From: Mucilaginibacter sp.
Lineage (GTDB): Bacteria > Bacteroidota > Bacteroidia > Sphingobacteriales > Sphingobacteriaceae
Assembly (NCBI GenBank): GCA_028288025.1
Contig: JAQBOM010000016.1
Span: forward strand, 59,613 to 123,612
Direction of reading: 5' to 3'
Length of the DNA: 64,000 nucleotides
The translations under genes were made by a program, and so were the position numbers. Position 1 is the first letter of the stretch; each line of letters opens with the position of its first letter. Positions 27,786 to 36,402 of the stretch are shown one piece after another. The notes beneath the pieces were generated by a model. The model did no database searches. It was not told where the DNA came from and saw only the letters and a program-made list of their open reading frames with translations.

Positions 27786-27819
27786 ATCTATAGTGATGGT
27801 TTGAGACCCATCGCTATGA
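27786..27819. terminator. Hairpin between convergent pfkB and lepB
   Basis: TAGTGATGG (27791-27799) pairs with CCATCGCTA (27808-27816) with one wobble and an extended, weaker outer stem. There is no T-run, so it is only a possible terminator. Confidence 0.4.
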
Positions 27820-27830
27820 TAAATTCATCG

Positions 27831-28940
27831 TTAATTTATTGCCCTCAAAATCCTGTTCCACCTTATTTTATCCAAAAAGGTGCCTGTTGAATCAACACTC
27901 ATAAAGGTGATCATCGCTTTCCCTACGATATGATCCTCGGGTACATAACCCCAAAAGCGCGAATCAAGCGAATTGTGTCGATTATCGCCCATCATCCAGT
28001 AATAATTCATTTTGAAGGTGTAGGTATACGCCTGCTTGCCATTGATAAAAATGTCCTTCCCTTTTACCTCAACTTTATTATTCTCGTATAACTCGATCGC
28101 CCTGCGGTATAAAACCATGGTCGAATCGGTTAAAGGAATTGTCCAGCCGCGTTTAGGCAAAACAAGCGGGCCAAAATTGTCCATGTTCCATTTAAATTTT
28201 TCATTATGCGGGAAAACCGATGAGTCATATTGCCCGGCAGGCTGAACAACCGGGATAACGCTTTTTATGTTCGAAAAGCTTTTAAATGCAGCCAGGTTGC
28301 CATTTGGAATGATCATTTCGTACATATGTGCATCTTTTTGCTGCAGCACCTCTATGTGCATATCCTGGTATACCTGCGGGTTGATATCCGTCCCGTTAGT
28401 TACTACAGTATAAGATGTTTGAGCCTTTTCCGCGTTTGGTGCGGCCTTACCATTGATGAATACCTGTCCGTCGACAATGGTAAGCCGGTCGCCGGGTGTG
28501 GCCTGGCATCGTTTGATCAGGTTTGTGCGTGCGTCAACGGGCCGGTCATACGAAGGGTCTGCCTCATCGGGTTTATTAAAAACAATAATATCCCCTTTCT
28601 TAACTTCAGTTAATCCCGGCAAACGTAAATATGGCAGCTTTATGCCATCCCAATAGGTTTTGATATCGTACTTCGTAACCGTCGACTCCAAAAAAGGAAC
28701 AGACAATGGCGTAAAAGGCATGCGCGGGCCATAGCTTATTTTGCTCACAAACAAATAATCGCCTGTAAGCAGCGTGCCTTCCATTGAACCTGAAGGAATG
28801 GCATAAGCCGAAAACAGCAGCCCGCGGATAATGGTGGCAGCCACAACAGCAAATACTACTGCATCAACCCATTCGCGTGTTTTTGACTTTTTTGGTTTGG
28901 CGTCGGAGGTTTTTTTCCGCGAGAAGAATTTCCAGTTCAT
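27831..28940 (-). CDS. lepB: Signal peptidase I
   Basis: A 369-residue inner-membrane serine protease that removes Sec and Tat signal peptides. After one membrane helix (about 25-45), box B IPSGSMEGTL holds the nucleophile Ser52 and box D NLIKRCQATPGD holds the general base Lys143; box E is MMGDNRHNSLDSRFWGYVP. The region between boxes D and E has an insert of more than 100 residues, as in other Bacteroidota enzymes. The ATG at 28940 is preferred; the upstream frame extension has no family similarity. Confidence 0.93.
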   Translation of the reverse strand: MNWKFFSRKKTSDAKPKKSKTREWVDAVVFAVVAATIIRGLLFSAYAIPSGSMEGTLLTGDYLFVSKISYGPRMPFTPLSVPFLESTVTKYDIKTYWDGIKLPYLRLPGLTEVKKGDIIVFNKPDEADPSYDRPVDARTNLIKRCQATPGDRLTIVDGQVFINGKAAPNAEKAQTSYTVVTNGTDINPQVYQDMHIEVLQQKDAHMYEMIIPNGNLAAFKSFSNIKSVIPVVQPAGQYDSSVFPHNEKFKWNMDNFGPLVLPKRGWTIPLTDSTMVLYRRAIELYENNKVEVKGKDIFINGKQAYTYTFKMNYYWMMGDNRHNSLDSRFWGYVPEDHIVGKAMITFMSVDSTGTFLDKIRWNRILRAIN

Positions 28941-29103
28941 AACGTTAGGTTTTTTCTTAGACGGAAATGACAGCGCGATGTTACAAAATGAAGGGCTTTT
29001 CAATATGCCGGAGCAGCGTTCAGATATTTTCATAGTATTGTAATATATTCATTATAAAACGATTGTAACGGATATTTTATGGGCGAGTCTGAATAATACA
29101 TTA

Positions 29104-29111
29104 TAATTTTG
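29104..29111 (+). promoter_or_regulatory. TAATTTTG -7 box of the candidate small RNA
   Basis: An exact TAnnTTTG match lies 50 bp before a strong intrinsic terminator with no reading frame of note between them. A weak T-rich stretch near 29075-29080 might act as -33. Confidence 0.45.
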
Positions 29112-29117
29112 TCTCGT

Positions 29118-29199
29118 CGTTAAATATTGAAATATCAAAAAGGCTCAACATATTATAAAGAAAAGTATAACACTCACTGTTGTAGTGTTATACTTTTTT
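29118..29199 (+). ncRNA. Candidate small RNA of about 80 nt
   Basis: The unit is defined by the -7 box at 29104-29111 and by the terminator at 29161-29199, whose 14-bp perfect stem (AAAAGTATAACACT with its complement) is followed by a T-run. The body between them (29118-29160) is unstructured and purine-rich, as in many base-pairing regulators. Upstream, only the divergent lepB gene exists, so this terminator does not belong to any protein gene on its strand. The 5' end is predicted, not measured. Confidence 0.4.
29161..29199 (+). terminator. Strong orphan intrinsic terminator
   Basis: AAAAGTATAACACT and AGTGTTATACTTTT form a perfect stem with a short loop and six T residues. No protein gene precedes it on the plus strand within 1.3 kb. 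Confidence 0.8.
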
Positions 29200-29319
29200 A
29201 TGACGTCGGCTTATATTTCATATCTTCCAAAATATAATTCCTACCGGCCAAAAACATCCGCTGCTTCAAGCGTCACTTATTTTCACGCGGATAATAATGC
29301 TCACAATTGCTTTATAAAA

Positions 29320-29520
29320 ATGCGCATTGTTCTTAAGTCCGCCGTTGAAAATAAGCTTAACGCATTAAACATCTTTATTAAAACTGCAGCACTGGTTTTT
29401 TTGATAGTTTTTAGCGAAGCTGCAATACCTGTTTTATCAGGAAAATCAAACGCTTCGTTAACTATTCATTTTTACCCCCACAGGCCTTATTATCAAACTT
29501 TCCGCACATTTCGGATTTGA
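29320..29520 (+). CDS. Possible short secreted or membrane peptide
   Basis: A 66-codon frame from the ATG at 29320 encodes a basic N-terminus and a hydrophobic segment (IFIKTAALVFLIVFSEAAI, about residues 18-36), like a signal peptide or single membrane helix, then a short polar tail. The same frame is open back to a GTG at 29185 inside the terminator stem. No homologous family is recognised, and the AT-rich setting makes a chance frame quite possible. Confidence 0.2.
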   Translation: MRIVLKSAVENKLNALNIFIKTAALVFLIVFSEAAIPVLSGKSNASLTIHFYPHRPYYQTFRTFRI

Positions 29521-29654
29521 TTATACACTTAAATGTGTTTAACAATCAATTTTTTTTAAACCGCATCTCATAGTTTGCTAACTAAGTATTTACCCTGGTT
29601 TTATATTAACCATCTAAGTACGGATGCTTATCCAATAATTTAATAATCAATACA

Positions 29655-30560
29655 ATGAAAACAATATCAAAATATTTAACACTTACCGGCTTAAGCGCAG
29701 TATTGTGTTTATTTCTGGCCTTACCCGCTCACGCACAACATGGTGGCGGCGGCGGTCATTTCGGTGGCGGTGGCGGCATGCATTTCGCCGGAGGTGCTCA
29801 CTTCGGTGGCGGTCATATAGGCGGTGATACTCATTTCGGCGGCGGCCATATAGGTGGCGATAGCCATTTCGGCGGCGGCCATCCATCAGGCGCAGTATCG
29901 GTAAACTTCCATGGTGGCCGGGGTATCAGGGGTGGCGATCCCCACGCAGTTAGGGTATGGGGAAACGGGCCTGGTGTTTATGGCCATGGCGGGCTATATG
30001 GCCACTACGTTTGGGGCAGGCATGGCCATTTCTTTTATAACCGGGGCTTTTACGGTAGTTTATACTATCCTATGCTGGGCCTTAATTTTGGTTATTTACC
30101 TGTTGGCTATTATCCATTTGACTGGGACGATAGTCAGTTCTACTTCAGTGATGGGTTTTACTACCAATATGATAACGACCAATATACCGTGGTTGAACCG
30201 CCTATTGGCGCGGCAATAAAAACGCTGCCTTCAAATGCGAAATCCACCCAGATCAACGGGCAGCAGTATTATGAGTTAAATGGTGTTTATTACTTGCCTG
30301 TTAAACAGGGTGACGGTACTACACAGTATCAAATTGAAGGTAAAGACGGCAAGTTAAATACAGATACCACCGGCGCTAAAACGGTTGTGCCCACAATAGG
30401 CAACATGGTTACTAAGCTGCCGCCTGATTGCAGAAAGATCAACCTGAACGGCGACACCTTTTTTGTGTCTGAAGATGGTATATATTACCAGCAAATTAAA
30501 GACAGCAATAATAAAACAACCTATAAAATAGTAGGGCTTGAAAATGGCCCGGGCAAATAA
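29655..30560 (+). CDS. Secreted Gly/His-rich protein with DUF6515-like C-terminus
   Basis: A 301-residue protein with a Sec signal peptide (cleavage near Ala27, AHAQ). Residues 29-80 are almost entirely Gly and His, including three copies of an 11-residue unit HFGGGHIGGD(T/S). The middle (about 95-175) is rich in Gly, Tyr and Phe with a YYPMLGLNFGYLPVGYYPF hydrophobic block. The C-terminal part has two DUF6515-type repeats (IKTLPSNAKSTQINGQQYYE with GVYYLPV, and KLPPDCRKINLNGDTFFV with GIYYQQI). The His/Gly tract may bind metal. It is a single-gene unit with a clear terminator. Confidence 0.78.
   Translation: MKTISKYLTLTGLSAVLCLFLALPAHAQHGGGGGHFGGGGGMHFAGGAHFGGGHIGGDTHFGGGHIGGDSHFGGGHPSGAVSVNFHGGRGIRGGDPHAVRVWGNGPGVYGHGGLYGHYVWGRHGHFFYNRGFYGSLYYPMLGLNFGYLPVGYYPFDWDDSQFYFSDGFYYQYDNDQYTVVEPPIGAAIKTLPSNAKSTQINGQQYYELNGVYYLPVKQGDGTTQYQIEGKDGKLNTDTTGAKTVVPTIGNMVTKLPPDCRKINLNGDTFFVSEDGIYYQQIKDSNNKTTYKIVGLENGPGK
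29799..29891 (+). repeat. Tandem 33-bp coding repeats in the Gly/His-rich gene
   Basis: Three successive 33-bp units encode HFGGGHIGGDT, HFGGGHIGGDS and HFGGGHPSG. Nucleotide identity between the units is high, indicating recent expansion or ongoing homogenisation. Confidence 0.75.
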
Positions 30561-30571
30561 TGATGTTATAT

Positions 30572-30618
30572 GAATAATAAAGGGCTGGGCCAATGCCCCC
30601 CCTTTATTATTCATTTTT
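30572..30618. terminator. Terminator of the Gly/His-rich gene
   Basis: GAATAATAAAGGG (30572-30584) pairs perfectly with CCCTTTATTATTC (30600-30612), with a GGGC/GCCC inner stem, followed by CATTTTTCT. Confidence 0.8.
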
Positions 30619-30703
30619 CTATTGTTTATTTCGGCATTCGATATTCAAAATTCATTAGTCGATATTAGTTTTTACTTTTTTTCAAGCTGTAAACCGTCGT
30701 ATA

Positions 30704-30817
30704 GACTCACCCCGACTGCGCTTCGCTGGTCGACCCTCTCTCCGTGCCGGAAAGAGGGTTAACGAAGAAATTTTTTTTCTTCCCCTCTTTTTGGCCCTGC
30801 CAACGAGAGGGTGAGTC
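30704..30817. repeat. Palindromic 114-bp repeat element
   Basis: The termini GACTCACCC (30704-30712) and GGGTGAGTC (30809-30817) are perfect inverted repeats. The interior holds inverted CCCTCTC and GAGAGGG or AAGAGGG words and an oligo-T/oligo-A switch, giving a nested hairpin. I recognise this sequence type as a recurring intergenic repeat in Bacteroidota. It occupies most of the 367-bp gap before the VWA gene, and the rest of that gap shows nothing. Confidence 0.65.
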
Positions 30818-30927
30818 AACTCTGCGAGCGGCAAACTCACTCCTTTTTGTCATTATTAACTAACAATTCAACTTCGCCAAACTTTTAAAGAAAATAATCC
30901 GTTATTTTATATCAGAAAGGGTACCCT

Positions 30928-32025
30928 ATGCGCGGATTTGAATTTTCGAAGTTTAAACCCAATCAAATCCCCAAAGGCGGATTTGAAGAATTACTAAAAT
31001 TATTCCTGGAATTGCTTAACTATACGTCGGGCGACGCCGGCGAAGCTTTGGCCTGGATGAACGAGCTCGACAAGCAGTATAACATCACCAACGATGAGTA
31101 TGGCATGGGCAACTTTATTGATGAGCTGAAGGAAAAAGGCTATCTCACCGATGAAAACGAAAAAGGCGAATTCAGGATAACGGCCAAAACGGAACAAAGC
31201 ATCCGGCAGTCGGCGCTGGAAGAAATATTCGGTAAGCTGAAAAAATCGGGCAAGGGCAACCACCGCTCGCCGCAATCGGGGCAGGGCGACGAAAAAAACG
31301 CCGAGCGCCGCGAGTTTGAATTTGGCGATAGTCTCGATCAGATTAATATGACGCAATCCATCCACAACGCCCAGGTGAACCACGGCATCGGCGACTTTAC
31401 TATGACTGAGCGGGATTTGGAAGTGGAGGAGATGGACTATAAAACCCTTACCTCCACCGTACTGATGATAGATATATCGCACTCGATGATCCTTTACGGT
31501 GAGGACAGGATAACGCCGGCTAAAAAAGTAGCCATGGCGCTGGCCGAGCTCATTCGCACCAAATATCCAAAGGATACATTGGACATCGTGGTATTTGGCA
31601 ACGACGCGTGGCCGATCACTTTACAGGATTTACCCTATCTGCAGGTTGGCCCCTATCATACCAATACCTACGCCGGGTTGGAGTTAGCCACCGACTTGTT
31701 GCGGCGGCGCAAAACGCACAACAAGCAGATATTTATGATTACCGACGGTAAACCCACCTGCTTAAAAGAGGGAACAAAATATTATAAAAACAGCATCGGG
31801 CTCGATCGTAAGGTAGTGAACAAAACGTTAAATATGGCGGCCCAATGCAAGCGGCTAAAAATTCCTATCACCACGTTTATGATCGCCAAAGACCCATACC
31901 TGCAGCAATTTGTGCGTAAATTTACCGAAACAAATGGCGGCAAAGCTTTTTACAGTTCGCTCAACGGTTTGGGCGAATACATTTTTGAGGATTACATTCG
32001 CAACAGAAGGAAAACAGTAAGATGA
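30928..32025 (+). CDS. VWA domain protein paired with a MoxR ATPase
   Basis: A 365-residue cytoplasmic protein. The N-terminal 170 residues are helical and charged, with a basic Gly/Ser/Gln linker near 105-125. The C-terminal von Willebrand A domain has the MIDAS motif DISHS (182-186), a later Thr in YHTNTYAGL and MITDGKP. Such VWA proteins act with an adjacent MoxR AAA+ ATPase as a metal-dependent chaperone pair that inserts cofactors or remodels complexes. Here the ATPase follows 85 bp downstream. The target is unknown. Confidence 0.85.
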   Translation: MRGFEFSKFKPNQIPKGGFEELLKLFLELLNYTSGDAGEALAWMNELDKQYNITNDEYGMGNFIDELKEKGYLTDENEKGEFRITAKTEQSIRQSALEEIFGKLKKSGKGNHRSPQSGQGDEKNAERREFEFGDSLDQINMTQSIHNAQVNHGIGDFTMTERDLEVEEMDYKTLTSTVLMIDISHSMILYGEDRITPAKKVAMALAELIRTKYPKDTLDIVVFGNDAWPITLQDLPYLQVGPYHTNTYAGLELATDLLRRRKTHNKQIFMITDGKPTCLKEGTKYYKNSIGLDRKVVNKTLNMAAQCKRLKIPITTFMIAKDPYLQQFVRKFTETNGGKAFYSSLNGLGEYIFEDYIRNRRKTVR

Positions 32026-32063
32026 TGTGCGGATGTGCAAATTAAACTAACAAAATTAATAAC

Positions 32064-32112
32064 ACTATGGTCCATGGACTATCGACTATGGACTAAATGA
32101 CTATTGACTAAT
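32064..32112 (+). repeat. Word repeat tract before the MoxR gene
   Basis: The tract is made of ATGGTCCATGGACTAT, CGACTATGGACTA, and TGACTATTGACTAATGACT words. It shares GTCCATGGAC and CTATGGAC with the tract inside truA. The last TAATGACTA copy supplies the start codon of the downstream gene. Confidence 0.55.
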
Positions 32113-33616
32113 GACTAAAATACCAAACATAAAAACCCTCGGCCAGTTAAAACAAACGGATTATAAAAGCCGGTCGGTAAAAGATGAGTTAAGGGCCAAT
32201 TTGATAGCCCAGTTAAAAAAAGGCGAAGGCGGTTTTGAAGGGATAGTGGGTTTTGAGGACACGGTTATCCCCGATCTGCAAACGGCTATCCTATCGCGCC
32301 ATAATATTTTGCTGCTGGGTTTACGCGGCCAGGCTAAAACACGCATTGCCCGATTGCTGGTGAATTTACTGGATGAATATATACCCTATATCGAAGGATC
32401 GGAATTATACGATGACCCTTTGCACCCCATATCCTGGTACGGGCATCACGCTATTGAAGAAAAAGGCGATGATACCCCGATTGCATGGGTACACCGCAGC
32501 GAGCGCTATACCGAAAAACTAGCCACACCTGATGTTACCGTTGCCGATTTGATCGGTGATGTTGACCCGATAAAGGCCGCCACGATGAAACTGACTTACT
32601 CCGACGAGCGTGTTATCCATTTCGGGTTGATCCCGCGGGCGCACAGGGGTATATTTGTGATCAATGAGTTGCCCGATTTGCAGGCGCGTATACAGGTATC
32701 CCTGTTTAATATCCTGCAGGAAAGGGATATACAGATACGCGGTTTTAAATTGAGGCTGCCGCTTGACCTGCAGTTTGTTTTCACCGCCAATCCTGAGGAT
32801 TATACCAATCGAGGTTCGATCGTAACACCGCTTAAGGACCGCATCGAAAGCCAGATATTGACGCACTATCCGCGTTCGGTTGAAATTTCCCGGAAGATCA
32901 CTCAACAGGAAGCCTCGCTCACTGCTGAACAACGCGCGACCATCGAAACCGATGGCCTGGTAAAGGATTTGGTTGAACAAATTGCATTTGAAGCACGCAA
33001 CTCCGAATATATCGACAAAAAATCGGGTGTGTCCGCCCGGTTAACCATATCAGCTTTTGAGAACCTGGTGAGCAACGCTGAACGGCGCATGCTCATCAAT
33101 CATGAATCCAGCACCTTTGTGCGTATTTCCGATTTCCTGGGTGTGATACCTGCCATAACCGGAAAGATCGAGCTGGTTTATGAAGGTGAGCTGGAAGGCC
33201 CGGGTAAAGTGGCCAATATTCTTATAGGAAAAGCCATTAAAACGTTGATGCTGCAGTTTTTTCCTGATCCCGAGAAATCGAAAAAATCAAAAGTGCCAAA
33301 CCCATACATCGAAATTATAAATTGGTTCAGCGAAGGCAATAACTTATCGCTTGTTGACGAGCTGCCTTTTCAGGAATATAAAAAGCAATTAAACTCGGTT
33401 ACCGGCTTAAAAGCACTGGTGAAAAAATTCCACCCAAGCCTTACTGAAAGCCAAACGTTGTTACTCATGGAGTTTGTGCTGCATGGCCTGTCCGAATTTT
33501 CACAGCTAAACAAAGGTTTTCTCGACAACGGTTTTGCCTTCTCGGATATGTTCAACAGCCTCTTCAACCTGCAACCGGATGAGGACGACCTGGATGTTGA
33601 TGATGACCGTTATTAA
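32111..33616 (+). CDS. MoxR-type AAA+ ATPase
   Basis: A 501-residue AAA+ protein. Walker A is GLRGQAKT (70-77), the AKT form typical of MoxR rather than GKT. The helix-2 and sensor regions include HRGIFVINELPDLQARIQVSLFNILQERDIQIRG with the Walker B acidic residues, and FVFTANPEDYTNRGSIVTPLKDRI as sensor 1 and arginine finger region. A C-terminal extension of about 200 residues follows the ATPase core. It forms a probable two-gene operon with the upstream VWA protein. Confidence 0.86.
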   Translation: MTKIPNIKTLGQLKQTDYKSRSVKDELRANLIAQLKKGEGGFEGIVGFEDTVIPDLQTAILSRHNILLLGLRGQAKTRIARLLVNLLDEYIPYIEGSELYDDPLHPISWYGHHAIEEKGDDTPIAWVHRSERYTEKLATPDVTVADLIGDVDPIKAATMKLTYSDERVIHFGLIPRAHRGIFVINELPDLQARIQVSLFNILQERDIQIRGFKLRLPLDLQFVFTANPEDYTNRGSIVTPLKDRIESQILTHYPRSVEISRKITQQEASLTAEQRATIETDGLVKDLVEQIAFEARNSEYIDKKSGVSARLTISAFENLVSNAERRMLINHESSTFVRISDFLGVIPAITGKIELVYEGELEGPGKVANILIGKAIKTLMLQFFPDPEKSKKSKVPNPYIEIINWFSEGNNLSLVDELPFQEYKKQLNSVTGLKALVKKFHPSLTESQTLLLMEFVLHGLSEFSQLNKGFLDNGFAFSDMFNSLFNLQPDEDDLDVDDDRY

Positions 33617-33637
33617 CGCTGGTAATTAATTTAGCCT

Positions 33638-34909
33638 GTGCATAACTTACAGCTTATTTTATTTATTGCCGCATTATTGCTCATAGATCGCTATGTGCTC
33701 AGCGGCCTGCGCGGTCTGCCAAAAAAAAGACGATTCTTTCACAAAGCATCGTTTACCCGTTCGTATTGGATATTTACGGCTTTGCTTTTGGCCGTCATCT
33801 TTTTTGTTATCTATATCAAGGTAGGGTTTGGCGTCAGGCTTGGTTTGCTCATCTTGTTTTTCCTGGTGTATTTATGCAAGGTGTCATTTGCACTGTTCAT
33901 TTTAGTTGATGACGTGCGGAGAGCGGGGATTTTTTTATCAAGAAAAAACAAATCATCGCCACAGACGCCGGAAGCGAAAACCGAACCATTCGTTATTCCC
34001 CGATCGGAATTCCTGATGCAGGCCGGGTTACTCGCCGGTGCGGTTCCACTGGCGGCCATTGGGCTCAATATGCAAAGTGGCCTGTATGATTATCACATAA
34101 AGCGCCACATTTTATATCTCCCCAACCTCCCGAAAGCATTTGATGGTATCAGGCTGGGGCAGATCTCGGATATTCATTCAGGTAGTTTTTACAATCCGCG
34201 GGCTGTACGCGGCGGGGTTGACATGCTGATGCGCGAAAAAGCCGACCTGATTTTTTTTACCGGCGACCTTGTAAACCGGATAACCCCGGAAATGAAGGAC
34301 TACCAGGATATTTTTAGTAAAGTAAAAGCGCCCCTCGGCGTTTTCTCCTCGCTGGGAAATCACGATTACGGCGATTATGCCGAATGGCCCAATGAGGCAG
34401 CTAAACAAAAAAACTTCAACGACCTGGTAACTACCCACAAAAACCTGGGCTGGGATTTGCTGCGCAACGAAAACCGCCGCCTGAAAATAGGCAATGATGA
34501 AATAGGTATTTTGGGCGTCGAAAACTGGGGCGAGATACATCGCTTTCCGCGACGGGGGCGAATGGATATCACCATAAAAAACACGGATGACCTGCCCGTG
34601 AAACTACTTTTATCGCACGACCCATCGCACTGGCGGGCACAGGTATTACCCGAATACCCGCAAATTGATGTGATGTTTTCCGGTCATACCCACGGCATGC
34701 AGCTGGGTGTGCAAACCGAGCACTTTCAGTGGAGCCCTGTACAATATATCTACAATGAATGGGCCGGTTTTTATCACGAAGGCCCGCAGCAACTATATGT
34801 GAACGTAGGTTATGGTTTTATTGGCATTCATGGCAGGGTTGGAATATTGCCGGAGATCACGATATTTGAACTAAAATCTGCTATCGATCCAAAATTGAAG
34901 AGAGCCTGA
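33638..34909 (+). CDS. Membrane-anchored metallophosphoesterase (YkuE/YaeI-like)
   Basis: A 423-residue protein with several N-terminal membrane helices (about 3-22, 43-62, 66-92) and one further hydrophobic segment (about 127-145), then a calcineurin-like phosphoesterase domain. The metal-binding motifs are ISDIHSG (DxH at 178-180), TGDLVN (209-213), GNHDYGD (240-246), LLSHDPSHW, and FSGHTHGMQLG. Relatives hydrolyse phosphodiester bonds in envelope lipids such as UDP-diacylglucosamine; the substrate here is unproven. The start is a GTG, 21 nt after the MoxR stop codon. Confidence 0.88.
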   Translation: MHNLQLILFIAALLLIDRYVLSGLRGLPKKRRFFHKASFTRSYWIFTALLLAVIFFVIYIKVGFGVRLGLLILFFLVYLCKVSFALFILVDDVRRAGIFLSRKNKSSPQTPEAKTEPFVIPRSEFLMQAGLLAGAVPLAAIGLNMQSGLYDYHIKRHILYLPNLPKAFDGIRLGQISDIHSGSFYNPRAVRGGVDMLMREKADLIFFTGDLVNRITPEMKDYQDIFSKVKAPLGVFSSLGNHDYGDYAEWPNEAAKQKNFNDLVTTHKNLGWDLLRNENRRLKIGNDEIGILGVENWGEIHRFPRRGRMDITIKNTDDLPVKLLLSHDPSHWRAQVLPEYPQIDVMFSGHTHGMQLGVQTEHFQWSPVQYIYNEWAGFYHEGPQQLYVNVGYGFIGIHGRVGILPEITIFELKSAIDPKLKRA

Positions 34910-34940
34910 AAGAAAAATAGCCGTTACCTTTATCCATAAA

Positions 34941-35816
34941 ATGAAGAGAATATTTCAGCCAGCGTTTGACTTCCTGCTGTTCAGTAATATTTTTATGTCA
35001 CTGTGCGCCGTAGCCCAGGGGCTGGTCACTTTTTATTTGATCAATGCGGAGCCGGTGTTACCGGTACTTGGCCTTTTGTTTACTTCTACACTCGGCATTT
35101 ACAATTTCAGTATTTTAATTTCAAGGCCCAAACGTCCCGATCAATCGCCCTACCGGCGGGTGCGCTGGTTTTTTTCCCACTACAGGCTAATGGTAACATT
35201 TACAATTGTATCCATATTGTCGCTGGTACCGTTATTCTTCCTCATGTCAATGGAAGCGCGAATACTCCTGGTATTTTTAAGCATACTTTCATTTTGTTAC
35301 AGCATTCCCTTATTCACCATACACGACCAAAAGTTTGGCTTACGCAACATCCCCGGTTTAAAGCAATTTTTGATCACACTGGTATGGGCCATGAGCACGG
35401 TTTTGCTCCCGATTATTGAGGCACAGCATTTTCATCTCGCCAATGTTTCCGTACGCGATATCACTCTCCTCGTCGCCAAGCGCTTTTTGTTTATCGCTGC
35501 GCTAACGGTGCCCTTTGATATCCGCGATCTTTTCCAGGATAAGCAATACGGGCTAAAAACGGTGCCGGTAGTATGGGGCGAAAAAAATGCCTACCTGTTT
35601 TGCCAGTTTTTGCTTGGCGGATATATTGTTTTGCTGTTTCTTTTCAGGGATAATGGGTTCACCCGCGATTTTTTCGCCTTAACAATTACCGCCATATTAA
35701 CCGGATGGCTCATATTTAAATCGAAATGGGAAAAAAACGAGTACTATTATTTCTTTTACCTGGATGGTGTGCTGATATTACAGTTTGTAGTGCTGGCGGT
35801 GTTTAGGAGGTTTTGA
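34941..35816 (+). CDS. UbiA-superfamily-like membrane protein lacking the first Asp motif
   Basis: A 291-residue protein with eight or nine membrane helices. The second half resembles UbiA prenyltransferases: RNIPGLKQFLITLVWAMSTV, and PFDIRDLFQDKQYGLKTVPV, which keeps the DxRDxxxD second aspartate-rich motif. The first motif (NDxxD) is not present at the expected place, where STLGIYNFSILISRPKRPDQ stands instead. It may be a prenyltransferase-fold protein with altered chemistry. It follows the phosphoesterase gene by 31 nt and is probably cotranscribed with it. Confidence 0.7.
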   Translation: MKRIFQPAFDFLLFSNIFMSLCAVAQGLVTFYLINAEPVLPVLGLLFTSTLGIYNFSILISRPKRPDQSPYRRVRWFFSHYRLMVTFTIVSILSLVPLFFLMSMEARILLVFLSILSFCYSIPLFTIHDQKFGLRNIPGLKQFLITLVWAMSTVLLPIIEAQHFHLANVSVRDITLLVAKRFLFIAALTVPFDIRDLFQDKQYGLKTVPVVWGEKNAYLFCQFLLGGYIVLLFLFRDNGFTRDFFALTITAILTGWLIFKSKWEKNEYYYFFYLDGVLILQFVVLAVFRRF

Positions 35817-35927
35817 GACCGATTCACGCTGCGGTAACAATCAAAAAACAAACGCCTTGGCATTATATCATGTTAGATGCTTTGGAAATGAAATAATACC
35901 TTATTTTAGTTGTATAATATCCTTACA

Positions 35928-36338
35928 ATGAACAAACAAGTTCAAAATAAAGCTTTCGTACTTCGCTGGTACGATCAGCTATGGAATAGTGGCAATGAAG
36001 ACATTATCGCCGAAATGATGCACGAACAATGCCGCGCTTTCGGTTTAGGTTCCGAGCCCGTTAAAGGCCCGGAAGAATTTAAACGGTTTTACAGGTCGTT
36101 TGTGGACAACTATTCGGATATACATATCACCGTTGATAAAAACTTAGTCGACGGTGATTACGTAATCGCATTATGTACAGCCACGGCCATTCACAAAGCA
36201 ACCGGGAAGCCCGTGAATTTTACGGGGACATCGGTTGTACAGATTGAAAACGGGAAAATAGTAACCGCCTGGAACTATTTTGATTTTTTGACCATGTACA
36301 TGCAAAGCGGGAAAATTACGCCGGAGCAGCTGGGGTAG
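35928..36338 (+). CDS. SnoaL-like (NTF2-fold) protein
   Basis: A 136-residue protein with the SnoaL or ester-cyclase pattern: FVLRWYDQLWNSGNEDIIAEMM at the N-terminus, then VKGPEEFKRFYRSF, and VNFTGTSVVQIENGKIVTAWNYFD near the C-terminus. These proteins fold as alpha-plus-beta barrels and are used for very different reactions, so no substrate is proposed. The ATG at 35928 is chosen over a TTG at 35910. Confidence 0.75.
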   Translation: MNKQVQNKAFVLRWYDQLWNSGNEDIIAEMMHEQCRAFGLGSEPVKGPEEFKRFYRSFVDNYSDIHITVDKNLVDGDYVIALCTATAIHKATGKPVNFTGTSVVQIENGKIVTAWNYFDFLTMYMQSGKITPEQLG

Positions 36339-36402
36339 CTTCCTGGGTTATTAGTTGCAGGATACGCGTACAATTACAGCTACCGCCTTAGCTTATAAAT
36401 AA

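Larger units (their letters stand above)
28941..29654. other. Intergenic region upstream of lepB and the Gly/His-rich gene
   Basis: These 714 bp hold a candidate small RNA unit (about 29104-29199), one weak reading frame (29320-29520) and AT-rich DNA. No protein gene is well supported. Confidence 0.5.
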
